62,901 nt of DNA, taken from positions 1-62,901 of the forward strand of contig JAEINX010000006.1 in the NCBI GenBank assembly GCA_016342645.1. Reading direction: 5' to 3'. Numbering within the stretch: the stretch's first letter is position 1; each line of letters begins with the position of its first letter. The stretch is from Bacteroidales bacterium. Its GTDB lineage: Bacteria; Bacteroidota; Bacteroidia; Bacteroidales; JAEINX01. The notes under the pieces are model-generated. The model saw only the letters and a program-made list of their open reading frames with translations, ran no database searches and had not been told where the DNA came from. Positions 51,798-59,416 of this stretch are shown here, piece after piece. The position numbers and the translations under genes were made by a program.

Positions 51798-52048
51798 TCT
51801 TCAATGAGTTCTTTTTGAAATGATAAATTCTTCTTAAATTTATTAATTGCCGAATCTAATCTTTTTTCATTTATCCGGGATGAGAGTTCGTGTTGTGTCG
51901 AACATAATGCGTTATATTCATCTAATGAAATTACTACAACACCTTTGTCTTTTCCTCGATTAATTACTAAAGTTTCAAAATTATCAATAACGCTATCAAG
52001 GTATTTCTTAATGTCTTTTCTAAAATCCGAAATTGTTGTTGTAATCAT
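51794..52048 (-). CDS. yefM: YefM family antitoxin
   Basis: An 84-residue Phd/YefM antitoxin. The N-terminal DNA-binding half is ITTTISDFRKDIKKYLDSVI, followed by VINRGKDKGVVVISLDEYNA; the charged C-terminal helix (SAINKFKKNLSFQKELIEE) should wrap and block the toxin. Directly upstream lie two TGTACA hexamers, the core motif recognised by YefM-YoeB in E. coli, so autorepression is expected. Confidence 0.94.
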   Translation of the reverse strand: MITTTISDFRKDIKKYLDSVIDNFETLVINRGKDKGVVVISLDEYNALCSTQHELSSRINEKRLDSAINKFKKNLSFQKELIEE

Positions 52049-52063
52049 GTTTATTTTGTTTTT

Positions 52064-52081
52064 TGTACAAAATTATGTACA
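52064..52081 (-). promoter_or_regulatory. YefM-YoeB operator with two TGTACA cores
   Basis: TGTACA occurs at 52064-52069 and 52076-52081, 12 bp centre to centre, the same core and spacing reported for the E. coli yefM-yoeB operator. A -7 element, CAAAATTA on the plus strand (TAATTTTG on the minus strand, 52068-52075), lies between and under the cores, so binding would cover the promoter. It is 16 bp before the yefM ATG. Confidence 0.72.
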
Positions 52082-52103
52082 AATTTTGGATTTTCCAAAA
52101 TTT
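52081..52103 (-). terminator. 10-bp hairpin behind the DapA-family gene
   Basis: AAATTTTGGA (52081-52090) and TCCAAAATTT (52094-52103) form a perfect stem with a 3-nt loop. On the minus strand it lies 79 bp behind the DapA-family stop and directly before the yefM operator. It could separate the two transcripts. Confidence 0.42.
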
Positions 52104-52181
52104 TTTATCAATAATTTACGAAACAATACATCCAATTAATAAGTTTCCAGCTAATCGAAAGGATACTTCTCTGATTTACAT

Positions 52182-53066
52182 TTAAATCAATCCATTATCC
52201 TCCATAATAGATTTAAGGATTTTTGTTTTTGGTTCGCTAAGAGGAGTTAAGGGAAGTCTTACCCCTCCGGCTGCTTGACCTGAAAGATTCAAAGCCATTT
52301 TTGCCGCCATCGGATTGGTTTCAAAGCGTAATGCTTCAAAAAGTCGATAGTATTTATGATGAATTTCTTTTGCTTTCGTAATTTCTCCTTCAAGAGAATA
52401 ATCAATCATTTGTTTCATTATTTCGGGGACAATATTTCCGGCAACCGTAAAAGTTCCACTTCCGCCCGAAGCAACAAACGGAAAAGCGGTAGTGTCTTTT
52501 CCCGTAAAAACTTCAAAATCGTCATCTTTGGTCAAATAAACAACCTTAGCCAAATGATCTAATTGTTTGTTTCCGTCTTTAACCCCTATAATGTTAGGAT
52601 GTTTTGCAAGCTTTGCAGTAATTTCGGGAGTTAGCTCAACACATGTTCTGCCTTTTGCATTATGTAAAATAATTGGTAATTCGGAATAATCGGCAAGTTT
52701 TTCGTAAAACTCAATCAAACCGTCAGGTTTTGGGAGAACAAAAAACGGTGCAAAAACCGAAACATAATCAGCCCCGCAATCAGCATATTGTCTTACTCTT
52801 TCTCTCGCTTTCCATAAGCTCATCGCACATGTATCAGGTACAATTTTAGCTTTACCTTTTGCATTTTCAACAACTATTTTTAAAACTCTTATTACTTCAT
52901 CGTCTGTCATCAAAGTATTTTCGCCTGTAACACCCAAAGGTGCAATTCCATGAATACCTGATTCTACTTGTTTCAATACATTTTGCTTTAAACCTTCTTC
53001 ATCAAGAGTTTGATCTTCGTTGAAAGGAGTTATTAACAATGTGTATGCTCCCTTTTGCATTTTCAT
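52182..53066 (-). CDS. Dihydrodipicolinate synthase family aldolase
   Basis: A 294-residue TIM-barrel lyase of the DapA/NanA superfamily, starting KGAYTLLITPFNEDQTLDEE. The Schiff-base lysine is in NIIGVKDGNK (near residue 164). True DHDPS has GTTGE and a catalytic Tyr in YNVPGRT; here the segments read GVTGEN and LHNAKGRT, so one active-site Thr is Val and the Tyr is His. The arginine of GRT is kept. It may be a divergent DHDPS or a related 2-keto-acid aldolase. It is the first gene before yefM-yoeB and thrB. Confidence 0.83.
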   Translation of the reverse strand: MKMQKGAYTLLITPFNEDQTLDEEGLKQNVLKQVESGIHGIAPLGVTGENTLMTDDEVIRVLKIVVENAKGKAKIVPDTCAMSLWKARERVRQYADCGADYVSVFAPFFVLPKPDGLIEFYEKLADYSELPIILHNAKGRTCVELTPEITAKLAKHPNIIGVKDGNKQLDHLAKVVYLTKDDDFEVFTGKDTTAFPFVASGGSGTFTVAGNIVPEIMKQMIDYSLEGEITKAKEIHHKYYRLFEALRFETNPMAAKMALNLSGQAAGGVRLPLTPLSEPKTKILKSIMEDNGLI

Positions 53067-53250
53067 AATTATATATTTTTACTATTAAACTTTATTTAAA
53101 ATCATTATAAATTGCTGCAAAGGTCGAGATAAAATATATTACTTTCAAGGGAAAAAATAATATTTTTAAAATAAGCTTTATAAATAAAGGTAATAAGGTG
53201 ATTGTTTTAATAAAAAAATATTGCCAAAAAATAATATTTAGTTAAATTTC

Positions 53251-53301
53251 TATACATTTTTAAAGTTGAACTTTAAAAATGTATAAAAATTTGTATATTT
53301 G
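53251..53301 (+). promoter_or_regulatory. 35-bp palindrome and promoter before the DUF4143 ATPase
   Basis: TATACATTTTTAAAGTT (53251-53267), one central G (53268) and the exact complement AACTTTAAAAATGTATA (53269-53285) form a perfect palindrome with 17-bp arms. Nine bp later TATATTTG (53294-53301) matches the -7 element and lies only 4 bp before the ATG, implying an almost leaderless mRNA. The palindrome covers the -33 region, as an operator would. Confidence 0.65.
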
Positions 53302-53305
53302 CACC

Positions 53306-54466
53306 ATGATAATTAAAAGAACAATACAAGATGAGTTAATTAGTTTAATGAAGGAATACCCTGTTGTTACACTTACAGGACCAAGACAATCAGGCAAAAC
53401 CACCCTGGCAAAAATCACTTATCCGAACTTTATTTATTGTAACCTCGAAAATCCTGAGATTCGTAAACTGGCAGAGACAGACGCAAATGCTTTTTTTAAT
53501 ACTTTCAGATTCCCAGTAATTATTGACGAAATACAAAGAGTGCCACAGTTGTTATCATATATTCAAACAATTGTAGATCAAGAAAATGAAAACGGCATGT
53601 TTTTAATTACCGCTAGTCATCAATCATCGTTAGATGAAGCAATTTCCCAATCGCTTGCAGGAAGAACAGCTCTTTTACAACTTTTACCCTTTTCAATTGT
53701 GGAACTTAAATCATTTAACCTGAATTTAAACAGGGATGCACAAATTTGTAAAGGTTTTTTACCACGTATTTACGAAAAAAAACAAAACTCTTTCAAAGCA
53801 TATAGGAATTATTTTCAAACCTACATTGAACGTGACTTGCGACAAATGATAAAATTGAAGGACTTAAGTATCTTTGATGACTTTATCAGACTATTAGCAG
53901 GAAGAGTTGGTCAGATTTTAAATATTCATTCACTGTCAAATAATTTAGGTGTTTCTTCTCCAACTATTACTCAATGGTTGTCAATATTAGAAGCGTCATT
54001 TATTATTTTTAGGTTAAAACCCTATTTTGAAAATTTCGGTAAGCGGATTATTAAATCTTCAAAAATTTATTTTACGGATGTTGGGCTGGCCTCATACCTT
54101 TTGAGTATTGAAAATCAAGAACAGGTTCATCGTGACCCCCTTCTCGGTGGGTTATTCGAAAATATGGTTGTTTTGGAAGCAGTTAAAGCAAGATTAAACC
54201 AGGGTCTTGATCCTAACCTTTTCTTCTTTCGTGATAATAACGGCAATGAAGTTGACCTTATCTTCAAAACACAAAATTCTCTTATCCCAATAGAAATTAA
54301 AGCTGCTATGACTTTTAATGAAAAGCTTCTTAAAGGGATAAATTATTTTCACAATATCTGTGATAAAGCTAAAGATGGCTATTTAATTTATTCCGGGGAA
54401 CTAAGTTTTAAAAGCCGTTATTATGAAACAATTCATTACTCAAAAACACACGAAATTTTTTCATAA
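53306..54466 (+). CDS. AAA-type ATPase with DUF4143
   Basis: A 386-residue ATPase: Walker A near residue 30 (LTGPRQSGKTTLAKITY), Walker B (VIIDEIQRVPQLLSYI), a sensor-like LITASHQSSLDEAISQSLAG, and the C-terminal DUF4143 domain with a nuclease-like region (GNEVDLIFKTQNSLIPIEIK). The start at 53306 (IIKRTIQDEL) is preferred over 53279, since that lies in the palindrome and before the -7 element. Such proteins are abundant in anaerobes, often move between strains, and have no settled function. It precedes qmoB by 19 bp, so it may share the transcript. Confidence 0.9.
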   Translation: MIIKRTIQDELISLMKEYPVVTLTGPRQSGKTTLAKITYPNFIYCNLENPEIRKLAETDANAFFNTFRFPVIIDEIQRVPQLLSYIQTIVDQENENGMFLITASHQSSLDEAISQSLAGRTALLQLLPFSIVELKSFNLNLNRDAQICKGFLPRIYEKKQNSFKAYRNYFQTYIERDLRQMIKLKDLSIFDDFIRLLAGRVGQILNIHSLSNNLGVSSPTITQWLSILEASFIIFRLKPYFENFGKRIIKSSKIYFTDVGLASYLLSIENQEQVHRDPLLGGLFENMVVLEAVKARLNQGLDPNLFFFRDNNGNEVDLIFKTQNSLIPIEIKAAMTFNEKLLKGINYFHNICDKAKDGYLIYSGELSFKSRYYETIHYSKTHEIFS

Positions 54467-54485
54467 TTTAAGCCACTATTAGTCA

Positions 54486-56621
54486 ATGGATATTAAAAGA
54501 ATATCAATCTATATTTGCTCGGGATGCGAGATCGGGAATTCCATCGATATTGATACACTTAAAGATATTTCTGAAAAAGAATTTCAGATCACATACTTCA
54601 AACAACATCCAAATCTATGTTCAAAAAACGGTATAGAGCTGATAAAAAATGACCTGAATGAAACATCGGCAAATGCCATTATTATTGCCGCTTGTTCACC
54701 TCGACAAAACACAAAAACATTTTCATTTGATGATGTTATTGTCGAACGCTTAAATTTCAGAGAACAAGTTGTTTGGCCACATGAAGCTAATGATGAAGAT
54801 ACCCAAATGCTTGCAGAAGATATTCTTAGAATGGGAATTGCAAAAGTCAACTCAATTATTAAACCTATTCCTTTCATAATTAATGATTTTTGTGCTGATG
54901 TTTTGGTAGTTGGCGGTGGAATCACAGGAATTACTTCGGCTATTGAAGCAGCCAAAACAGGCTATAAAGTTTTTCTTATTGAAAAAGAAAATGAACTGGG
55001 AGGCTATTCGGCAAAGCTACATAAACAAATTCCTTTTCGCTATCCTTATATAAAAATTGAAGAGCCTCTTGTTTTTGAAAAGATAAAAGAAATTGAAAAT
55101 CATCCGAAAATTAAAGTTTTCAAGTCCACAGAAATTAAAGAAATTGGCGGACAACCGGGTGAGTTTTCAGTAAAACTGAATACTAATGGAAATAAGAATT
55201 CTTTAAAAGCCGGAGCAATCGTAATGGCCACAGGATGGAAACTCTACGATGCTTCAAAACTTTCGGTATTTGGGTACGGAAATTTCAATAATGTCGTAAC
55301 AAATCTTGAAATGGAAAGCCTCGCAAAAAAAGGTAAAATATTAAAACCTTCGGATGGAGAGGAAGTTAAAAGTGCTTTATTTATTCAGTGTGCAGGTTCG
55401 CGTGATCAGGAACATTTGCCTTATTGTTCAAATTATTGTTGTGGAACAGCCCTAAAACAAATTAAATATCTGCGTGAAGCAAATATTGATTCAAATGCTT
55501 TTATTGTTTATAAAGACATCAGAACCCAAGGACATTACGAAAACTTTTACAAAGAAATTCAAAACGATAACAGAGTTTTCTTTACAAAAGGTGAGGTGAA
55601 ATCAATTGCCGAAAACGAAGAAAAATTATTAATCACAATTGATAATTCACTTCTCAATGAAGAAATTCAATTGGAAGTTGATCTTGTTGTACTTGCACTC
55701 GGAATGACTCCTGCTAATTCCGCTGAATTGAATCTAAATTACAGAATGGGAAAAGGTTTGCCGTCTTTAAAATATGATTTCCCCGATTCTCATTTCATTT
55801 GTTTTCCTTATGAAACGCGGCGAACAGGAATTTATGCTGCCGGTTCTTTGCGCTCACCGATGGATATTACGGCAAGCATTGAGGATGCCTGCGGAGCCAC
55901 GATGAAAGCTATTCAATGTATTGAAGCAACAAAACGCGGCGAATCTGTCCACCCTCGTTCCGGCGATCGTTCCTATCCTGAACTTTATCTTGAAAGATGT
56001 ACCGATTGCAAACGCTGTACTGAAGAATGTCCTTTTGGAGCTTACGATGAAACCGAAAAAGGAACTCCCCTTCCAAATCCATCACGTTGCAGGCGTTGCG
56101 GCATTTGTTTGGGTGCATGCCCCGAGCGAATAATTAATTTTAGTGATTTTTCTATCAATAGTGTTTCATCAATGATAAAAGCAGTTAATATTCCTGACGA
56201 GTTTGAAGAAAAACCCAGAATACTTGTTTTTGTTTGCGAAAATGATGCTTATCCCGCTTTCGATATGGCAGGATTCAAACGCTTAAATTATAGCTCATTC
56301 GTTAGAATAATTCCTGTAAGATGTATTGGCTCGGTTAATAAAGTGTGGATTTCTGATGCACTTTCGCAAGGCTTCGACGGAATTTTAATGATTGGTTGCA
56401 AACCCGGCGATGATTACCAATGTCATTTTATTCATGGAAGCGAACTTAATGAAACACGTGGAGAGAACATCAGCGAAACCCTCGAAAAAATGATGCTTGA
56501 ACCCGAACGCCTTAAAACCGAATTCCTTGAAATAAATGAGTATAACAAAATCCCGGAAATTATAAACAATTATGTTGAAACTATCGAAGATATTGGACCG
56601 AATCCTTTTAAGGAAATGTAA
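54486..56621 (+). CDS. qmoB: QmoB: HdrA-like flavoprotein with MvhD domain
   Basis: A 711-residue electron-transfer subunit. It starts with the HdrA cysteine region (YICSGCEIGNSIDID, AACSPRQNTKTF), followed by the FAD-binding site VLVVGGGITGITSAIEAAKT (near residue 140) and the cysteine motif IQCAGSRDQEHLPYCSNYCC. Two 4Fe-4S clusters follow (CTDCKRCTEECP and CRRCGICLGACP, about 500-545). The C-terminus is an MvhD-like domain (FVCENDAYPAFDMAGF, VRCIGSVNKVW, IGCKPGDDYQCHFIHGSEL) ending GPNPFKEM, as in QmoB. It should act with QmoC in exchanging electrons with membrane quinones. No qmoA, aprA or aprB is in the window. Confidence 0.88.
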   Translation: MDIKRISIYICSGCEIGNSIDIDTLKDISEKEFQITYFKQHPNLCSKNGIELIKNDLNETSANAIIIAACSPRQNTKTFSFDDVIVERLNFREQVVWPHEANDEDTQMLAEDILRMGIAKVNSIIKPIPFIINDFCADVLVVGGGITGITSAIEAAKTGYKVFLIEKENELGGYSAKLHKQIPFRYPYIKIEEPLVFEKIKEIENHPKIKVFKSTEIKEIGGQPGEFSVKLNTNGNKNSLKAGAIVMATGWKLYDASKLSVFGYGNFNNVVTNLEMESLAKKGKILKPSDGEEVKSALFIQCAGSRDQEHLPYCSNYCCGTALKQIKYLREANIDSNAFIVYKDIRTQGHYENFYKEIQNDNRVFFTKGEVKSIAENEEKLLITIDNSLLNEEIQLEVDLVVLALGMTPANSAELNLNYRMGKGLPSLKYDFPDSHFICFPYETRRTGIYAAGSLRSPMDITASIEDACGATMKAIQCIEATKRGESVHPRSGDRSYPELYLERCTDCKRCTEECPFGAYDETEKGTPLPNPSRCRRCGICLGACPERIINFSDFSINSVSSMIKAVNIPDEFEEKPRILVFVCENDAYPAFDMAGFKRLNYSSFVRIIPVRCIGSVNKVWISDALSQGFDGILMIGCKPGDDYQCHFIHGSELNETRGENISETLEKMMLEPERLKTEFLEINEYNKIPEIINNYVETIEDIGPNPFKEM

Positions 56622-56622
56622 A

Positions 56623-56680
56623 GGATATTGGATATTCGATACAAGATACTGGATGCTGGATGCTGGATGCTGGATGCTGG
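56623..56680. repeat. Array of eight 7-bp units between qmoB and qmoC
   Basis: Eight 7-bp units run from 56623 to 56678: GGATATT, GGATATT, CGATACA, AGATACT, then four perfect GGATGCT, with GG left over. The array starts one base after the qmoB stop codon and ends 13 bp before the qmoC start. Perfect copies at the 3' side and degenerate ones at the 5' side suggest growth from the 3' end. Confidence 0.93.
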
Positions 56681-56693
56681 TTGAAAAAATAAA

Positions 56694-57797
56694 TTGGAAA
56701 TTGTGGATATAATTAAACCTGATATAGATTTTATTGAGAAGCTTTCAAAGGATAGTGGTGCTCCATTAAAACAATGTATGCAATGTGGAACATGTTCGGT
56801 TGTTTGTAAGCTTTCGCCCGAAGATAATCCTTTTCCTCGCAAAGAAATGATTTGGGCAGGCTGGGGTTTGAAAGAAAAACTTTTGGGAGACCCCGATATT
56901 TGGCTTTGTCATCAATGTGGCGATTGCACAACTTATTGCCCACGTGGTGTGAAGCCCGGCGATGTATTTTCTTCTTTACGATTTATGAGTTATTTGCATT
57001 ATTCAAAACCAAAGTTTCTCGCTGCATTTTTAAGTAAAATTCAAAACCTTCCATTTATTATTTTAATACCAACAATAATCATCCTTGGAATTATTTATTT
57101 TGTTACCGGTTTGGAAATTCCTCCTGGAGAAATAATTTATTCTAAGTTTTTTCCACATAAACAGCTTAATATTTCATTTTCAATTTTAGTGCTACTAACT
57201 ATTTTTGGGATGATGTTTAGCATTAGAAATTTTTTGAAAGACTTGAAAAAAAATATGCCACCAAAAAAAATAAAAAATACGGTTTTAAAGAGCTTTTTTG
57301 AAGCTTTCAAAGAAATTTTATCCCATCGAAAATTTAATAAATGTGATAATAACAACTATAGATATTCGGCTCATCTGATGGTTTTTTATGGTTTTATAAC
57401 TTTGTTATTTGTTACATTTTTTGCTATAATTTCAGTAATATTTTTCCAATATCCTTTGACATTTTTTAATCCAATAAAAATTGCAGGAAACCTTGCGGCA
57501 GTTTCACTTTTAATAGGGCTTTCAACAATGATTTTCAAGAGATTAACTAACATAGAACTCTCAGGTAATTCAACGTATTTCGACTGGATTTTCTTAATTT
57601 CCCTCTATTTATTGGTTATCACCGGAGTTTTAGTTGAAATTGCACGATTTGATAGTTGGAAATTTGCTTACCATATTTATTTTGTGCATTTGGTTTTAGT
57701 TTGGGTTGTAATTGTTTATTTACCTTATACAAAATTTGGGCATATGATATATAGATTCACTGCACTCACTTATTGTAAATTTATTGGAAGAGAATGA
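56694..57797 (+). CDS. qmoC: QmoC: Fe-S and membrane subunit
   Basis: A 367-residue protein. Residues 1-100 hold two HdrC-type clusters: CMQCGTCSVVCKLSPEDNPF and CHQCGDCTTYCPRGVKPGD. The rest has about six membrane helices (from residue 120), HdrE/NarI-like, with His residues in helices (SAHLMVFYGF, YHIYFVHLVLVW) that could bind haem b and contact menaquinone. Segments such as FPRKEMIWAGWGLKEKL are typical of QmoC. The start appears to be TTG at 56694 (GTG at 56703 is an alternative). It follows qmoB after the 7-bp array. Confidence 0.88.
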   Translation: MEIVDIIKPDIDFIEKLSKDSGAPLKQCMQCGTCSVVCKLSPEDNPFPRKEMIWAGWGLKEKLLGDPDIWLCHQCGDCTTYCPRGVKPGDVFSSLRFMSYLHYSKPKFLAAFLSKIQNLPFIILIPTIIILGIIYFVTGLEIPPGEIIYSKFFPHKQLNISFSILVLLTIFGMMFSIRNFLKDLKKNMPPKKIKNTVLKSFFEAFKEILSHRKFNKCDNNNYRYSAHLMVFYGFITLLFVTFFAIISVIFFQYPLTFFNPIKIAGNLAAVSLLIGLSTMIFKRLTNIELSGNSTYFDWIFLISLYLLVITGVLVEIARFDSWKFAYHIYFVHLVLVWVVIVYLPYTKFGHMIYRFTALTYCKFIGRE

Positions 57798-57894
57798 TTT
57801 CAGAACTCACTAAAACCGGCAATGGCCAAAAAAGATTTGCAAAAGCCTCAAAATTATTTGGAATTTAAATACTTTTAAAAAAAATCAATTTGAT

Positions 57895-58371
57895 ATGCAA
57901 AATATTATAATCAAACCGATCGGCATTATTCACACTCCATATAAAACCCCAAAGGACATTCCAATACAAGGCATTTTCAAAAATAATATTGAAGGGTTTT
58001 TAAGTTTAAATGAGAAATACTGCGAAGGATTAAAAGATTTAGAAGCTTACAGTCATGCAATTCTTATTTATCATTTCGATAGATCGCAAAAAGAAGATTT
58101 GATTTCCAAACCATTTCTTGAAAATGAGGAGCATGGAATCTTTGCCATCAGGAGCCCACACCGGCCAAATCATATCGGTTTATCGATAGTAAAAATCAAA
58201 AAAATAATAGAAAACAAGGTATATTTCACGGAAGTTGATATGTTAGACAAAACACCCTTGATTGATATAAAACCTTTTGTAAAACAGTTTGATAATCGTG
58301 AAAATGTTGTTTCGGGCTGGGTTGATAAGCACTTTACAAATGGCAATATCCCCGATAGAGTAATTTTATAG
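57895..58371 (+). CDS. trmO: tRNA m6t6A37 methyltransferase TrmO (TsaA family)
   Basis: A 158-residue protein of the UPF0066/TsaA family. The N-terminal PIGIIHTPYKTPKDIPIQG and the central IFAIRSPHRPNHIGLSIVKI are the family hallmarks, and LLDKTPLIDIKPF-like MLDKTPLIDIKPFVKQFD marks the C-terminal part. TrmO uses SAM to add a methyl group to t6A at position 37 of some threonine tRNAs. In anaerobes, related proteins can also be linked to metal or sulfur loci, so the tRNA role is the family default. The gene follows qmoC by 97 bp. Confidence 0.85.
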   Translation: MQNIIIKPIGIIHTPYKTPKDIPIQGIFKNNIEGFLSLNEKYCEGLKDLEAYSHAILIYHFDRSQKEDLISKPFLENEEHGIFAIRSPHRPNHIGLSIVKIKKIIENKVYFTEVDMLDKTPLIDIKPFVKQFDNRENVVSGWVDKHFTNGNIPDRVIL

Positions 58372-58454
58372 ATGATTTTATATTACTGAAATTTATTCTG
58401 AACAACCTTAAAACATAAGGGCTGAAAAAATATTAAATCCATATTATACTTTTA

Positions 58455-59405
58455 TTAATCAATAATATAAGGGTATATGGATTTCCATTTTCGAGCTTTA
58501 GGTTCTTTAGCTTGAAAATAAATATAATAACCTATTGAAAATTCGTGGGTTCCAGAAGATTTACTTAACATCCCCTTCGCAGAAAACTCATAAGAATAAT
58601 TCAATACCAGACTCTCAGCAAGAGTCGCACCAATATTTATTCCCAAAATACCTCCTTTTCTTAATAGGACTCCAAACCAGTATTTATCCTCATTCTTGAT
58701 CAAAAAAGCAAGATCAAAAACTGAAGGTGAATATTTAGTACTCCTTAATACAAAATATGGTTCAAAATACCAATAATCATCAAGATCAATAATACTTGAA
58801 ACATGAAAAATCAGTGATCGCTCTCTTACTAAAAAGCGGTTGTTGTTGCTTTTATCAGTAATTGTGTGTTTCGATACTAATGTCGGTATAACAATACCTG
58901 TATATAATTTTTTATAATTATATAAAATGCTTGTTCCTGCATTAAGAGAAGTGCCTACAAGTTTTTGTTTACCGTAAATCACCGGATCATTTGCATCTTT
59001 AACAATTACATCTGTCAAGTCAATAACTGAATGATAAATACTACCCCACAAACTAAAAGAAAAATTATGTTCTTCCCATGCTTTCAAATGATAAGTATAT
59101 GAAAAATTAGCAGAAATATTTGAAATAATGTCTGTTTGATCATTTATTATACTCCCCCCAAGCCAAACTCTTTCGTTTACAGGTACAAATAAAGAAGCAT
59201 AACTTGTTTTTGGTGCACCCTCAATTTCTGACCAATCTCTACGAAAGTTAGCAAATAATTCAGGGCTGTTTCCAATGCCGGCATAAGAAGGAGACAATGA
59301 ATAGGGATTAATAATATATTGATTACTTAATGGAAATTGTTGAGCGAGACAATAATTTGTTAATAATAAAGCAACTATAATAAATATTTTTGATAATCTT
59401 ATCAT
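58455..59405 (-). CDS. PorP/SprF family T9SS outer-membrane protein
   Basis: A 316-residue outer-membrane protein with a signal peptide (1-21). It has the family start QQFPLSNQYIINPYSLSPSYAGIGNSPELFANFRRDW split over residues 22-58; the remainder is a barrel of about 14 strands (LWGSIYHSVIDL, YWYFEPYFVLRSTKYSPSVF, GILGINIGATLAESLVLNYS). PorP/SprF proteins are encoded next to a type B cargo protein and help attach it to the surface. The neighbouring gene, 11 bp upstream, is exactly such a protein. Confidence 0.93.
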   Translation of the reverse strand: MIRLSKIFIIVALLLTNYCLAQQFPLSNQYIINPYSLSPSYAGIGNSPELFANFRRDWSEIEGAPKTSYASLFVPVNERVWLGGSIINDQTDIISNISANFSYTYHLKAWEEHNFSFSLWGSIYHSVIDLTDVIVKDANDPVIYGKQKLVGTSLNAGTSILYNYKKLYTGIVIPTLVSKHTITDKSNNNRFLVRERSLIFHVSSIIDLDDYWYFEPYFVLRSTKYSPSVFDLAFLIKNEDKYWFGVLLRKGGILGINIGATLAESLVLNYSYEFSAKGMLSKSSGTHEFSIGYYIYFQAKEPKARKWKSIYPYIID

Positions 59406-59416
59406 AAATCAAGCCA

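Noticed and set aside
53306..57797. The DUF4143 ATPase and QmoBC considered as one functional unit
   Set aside because: The 19-bp gap suggests shared transcription, but DUF4143 ATPases are scattered next to unrelated genes in many anaerobes, so a functional link is not claimed.
57895..58371. TrmO-family protein considered as a sulfur or metal-pathway partner of QmoBC
   Set aside because: It is same-strand but 97 bp away, and its motifs are those of the tRNA methyltransferase family, so the tRNA role is the simpler reading.
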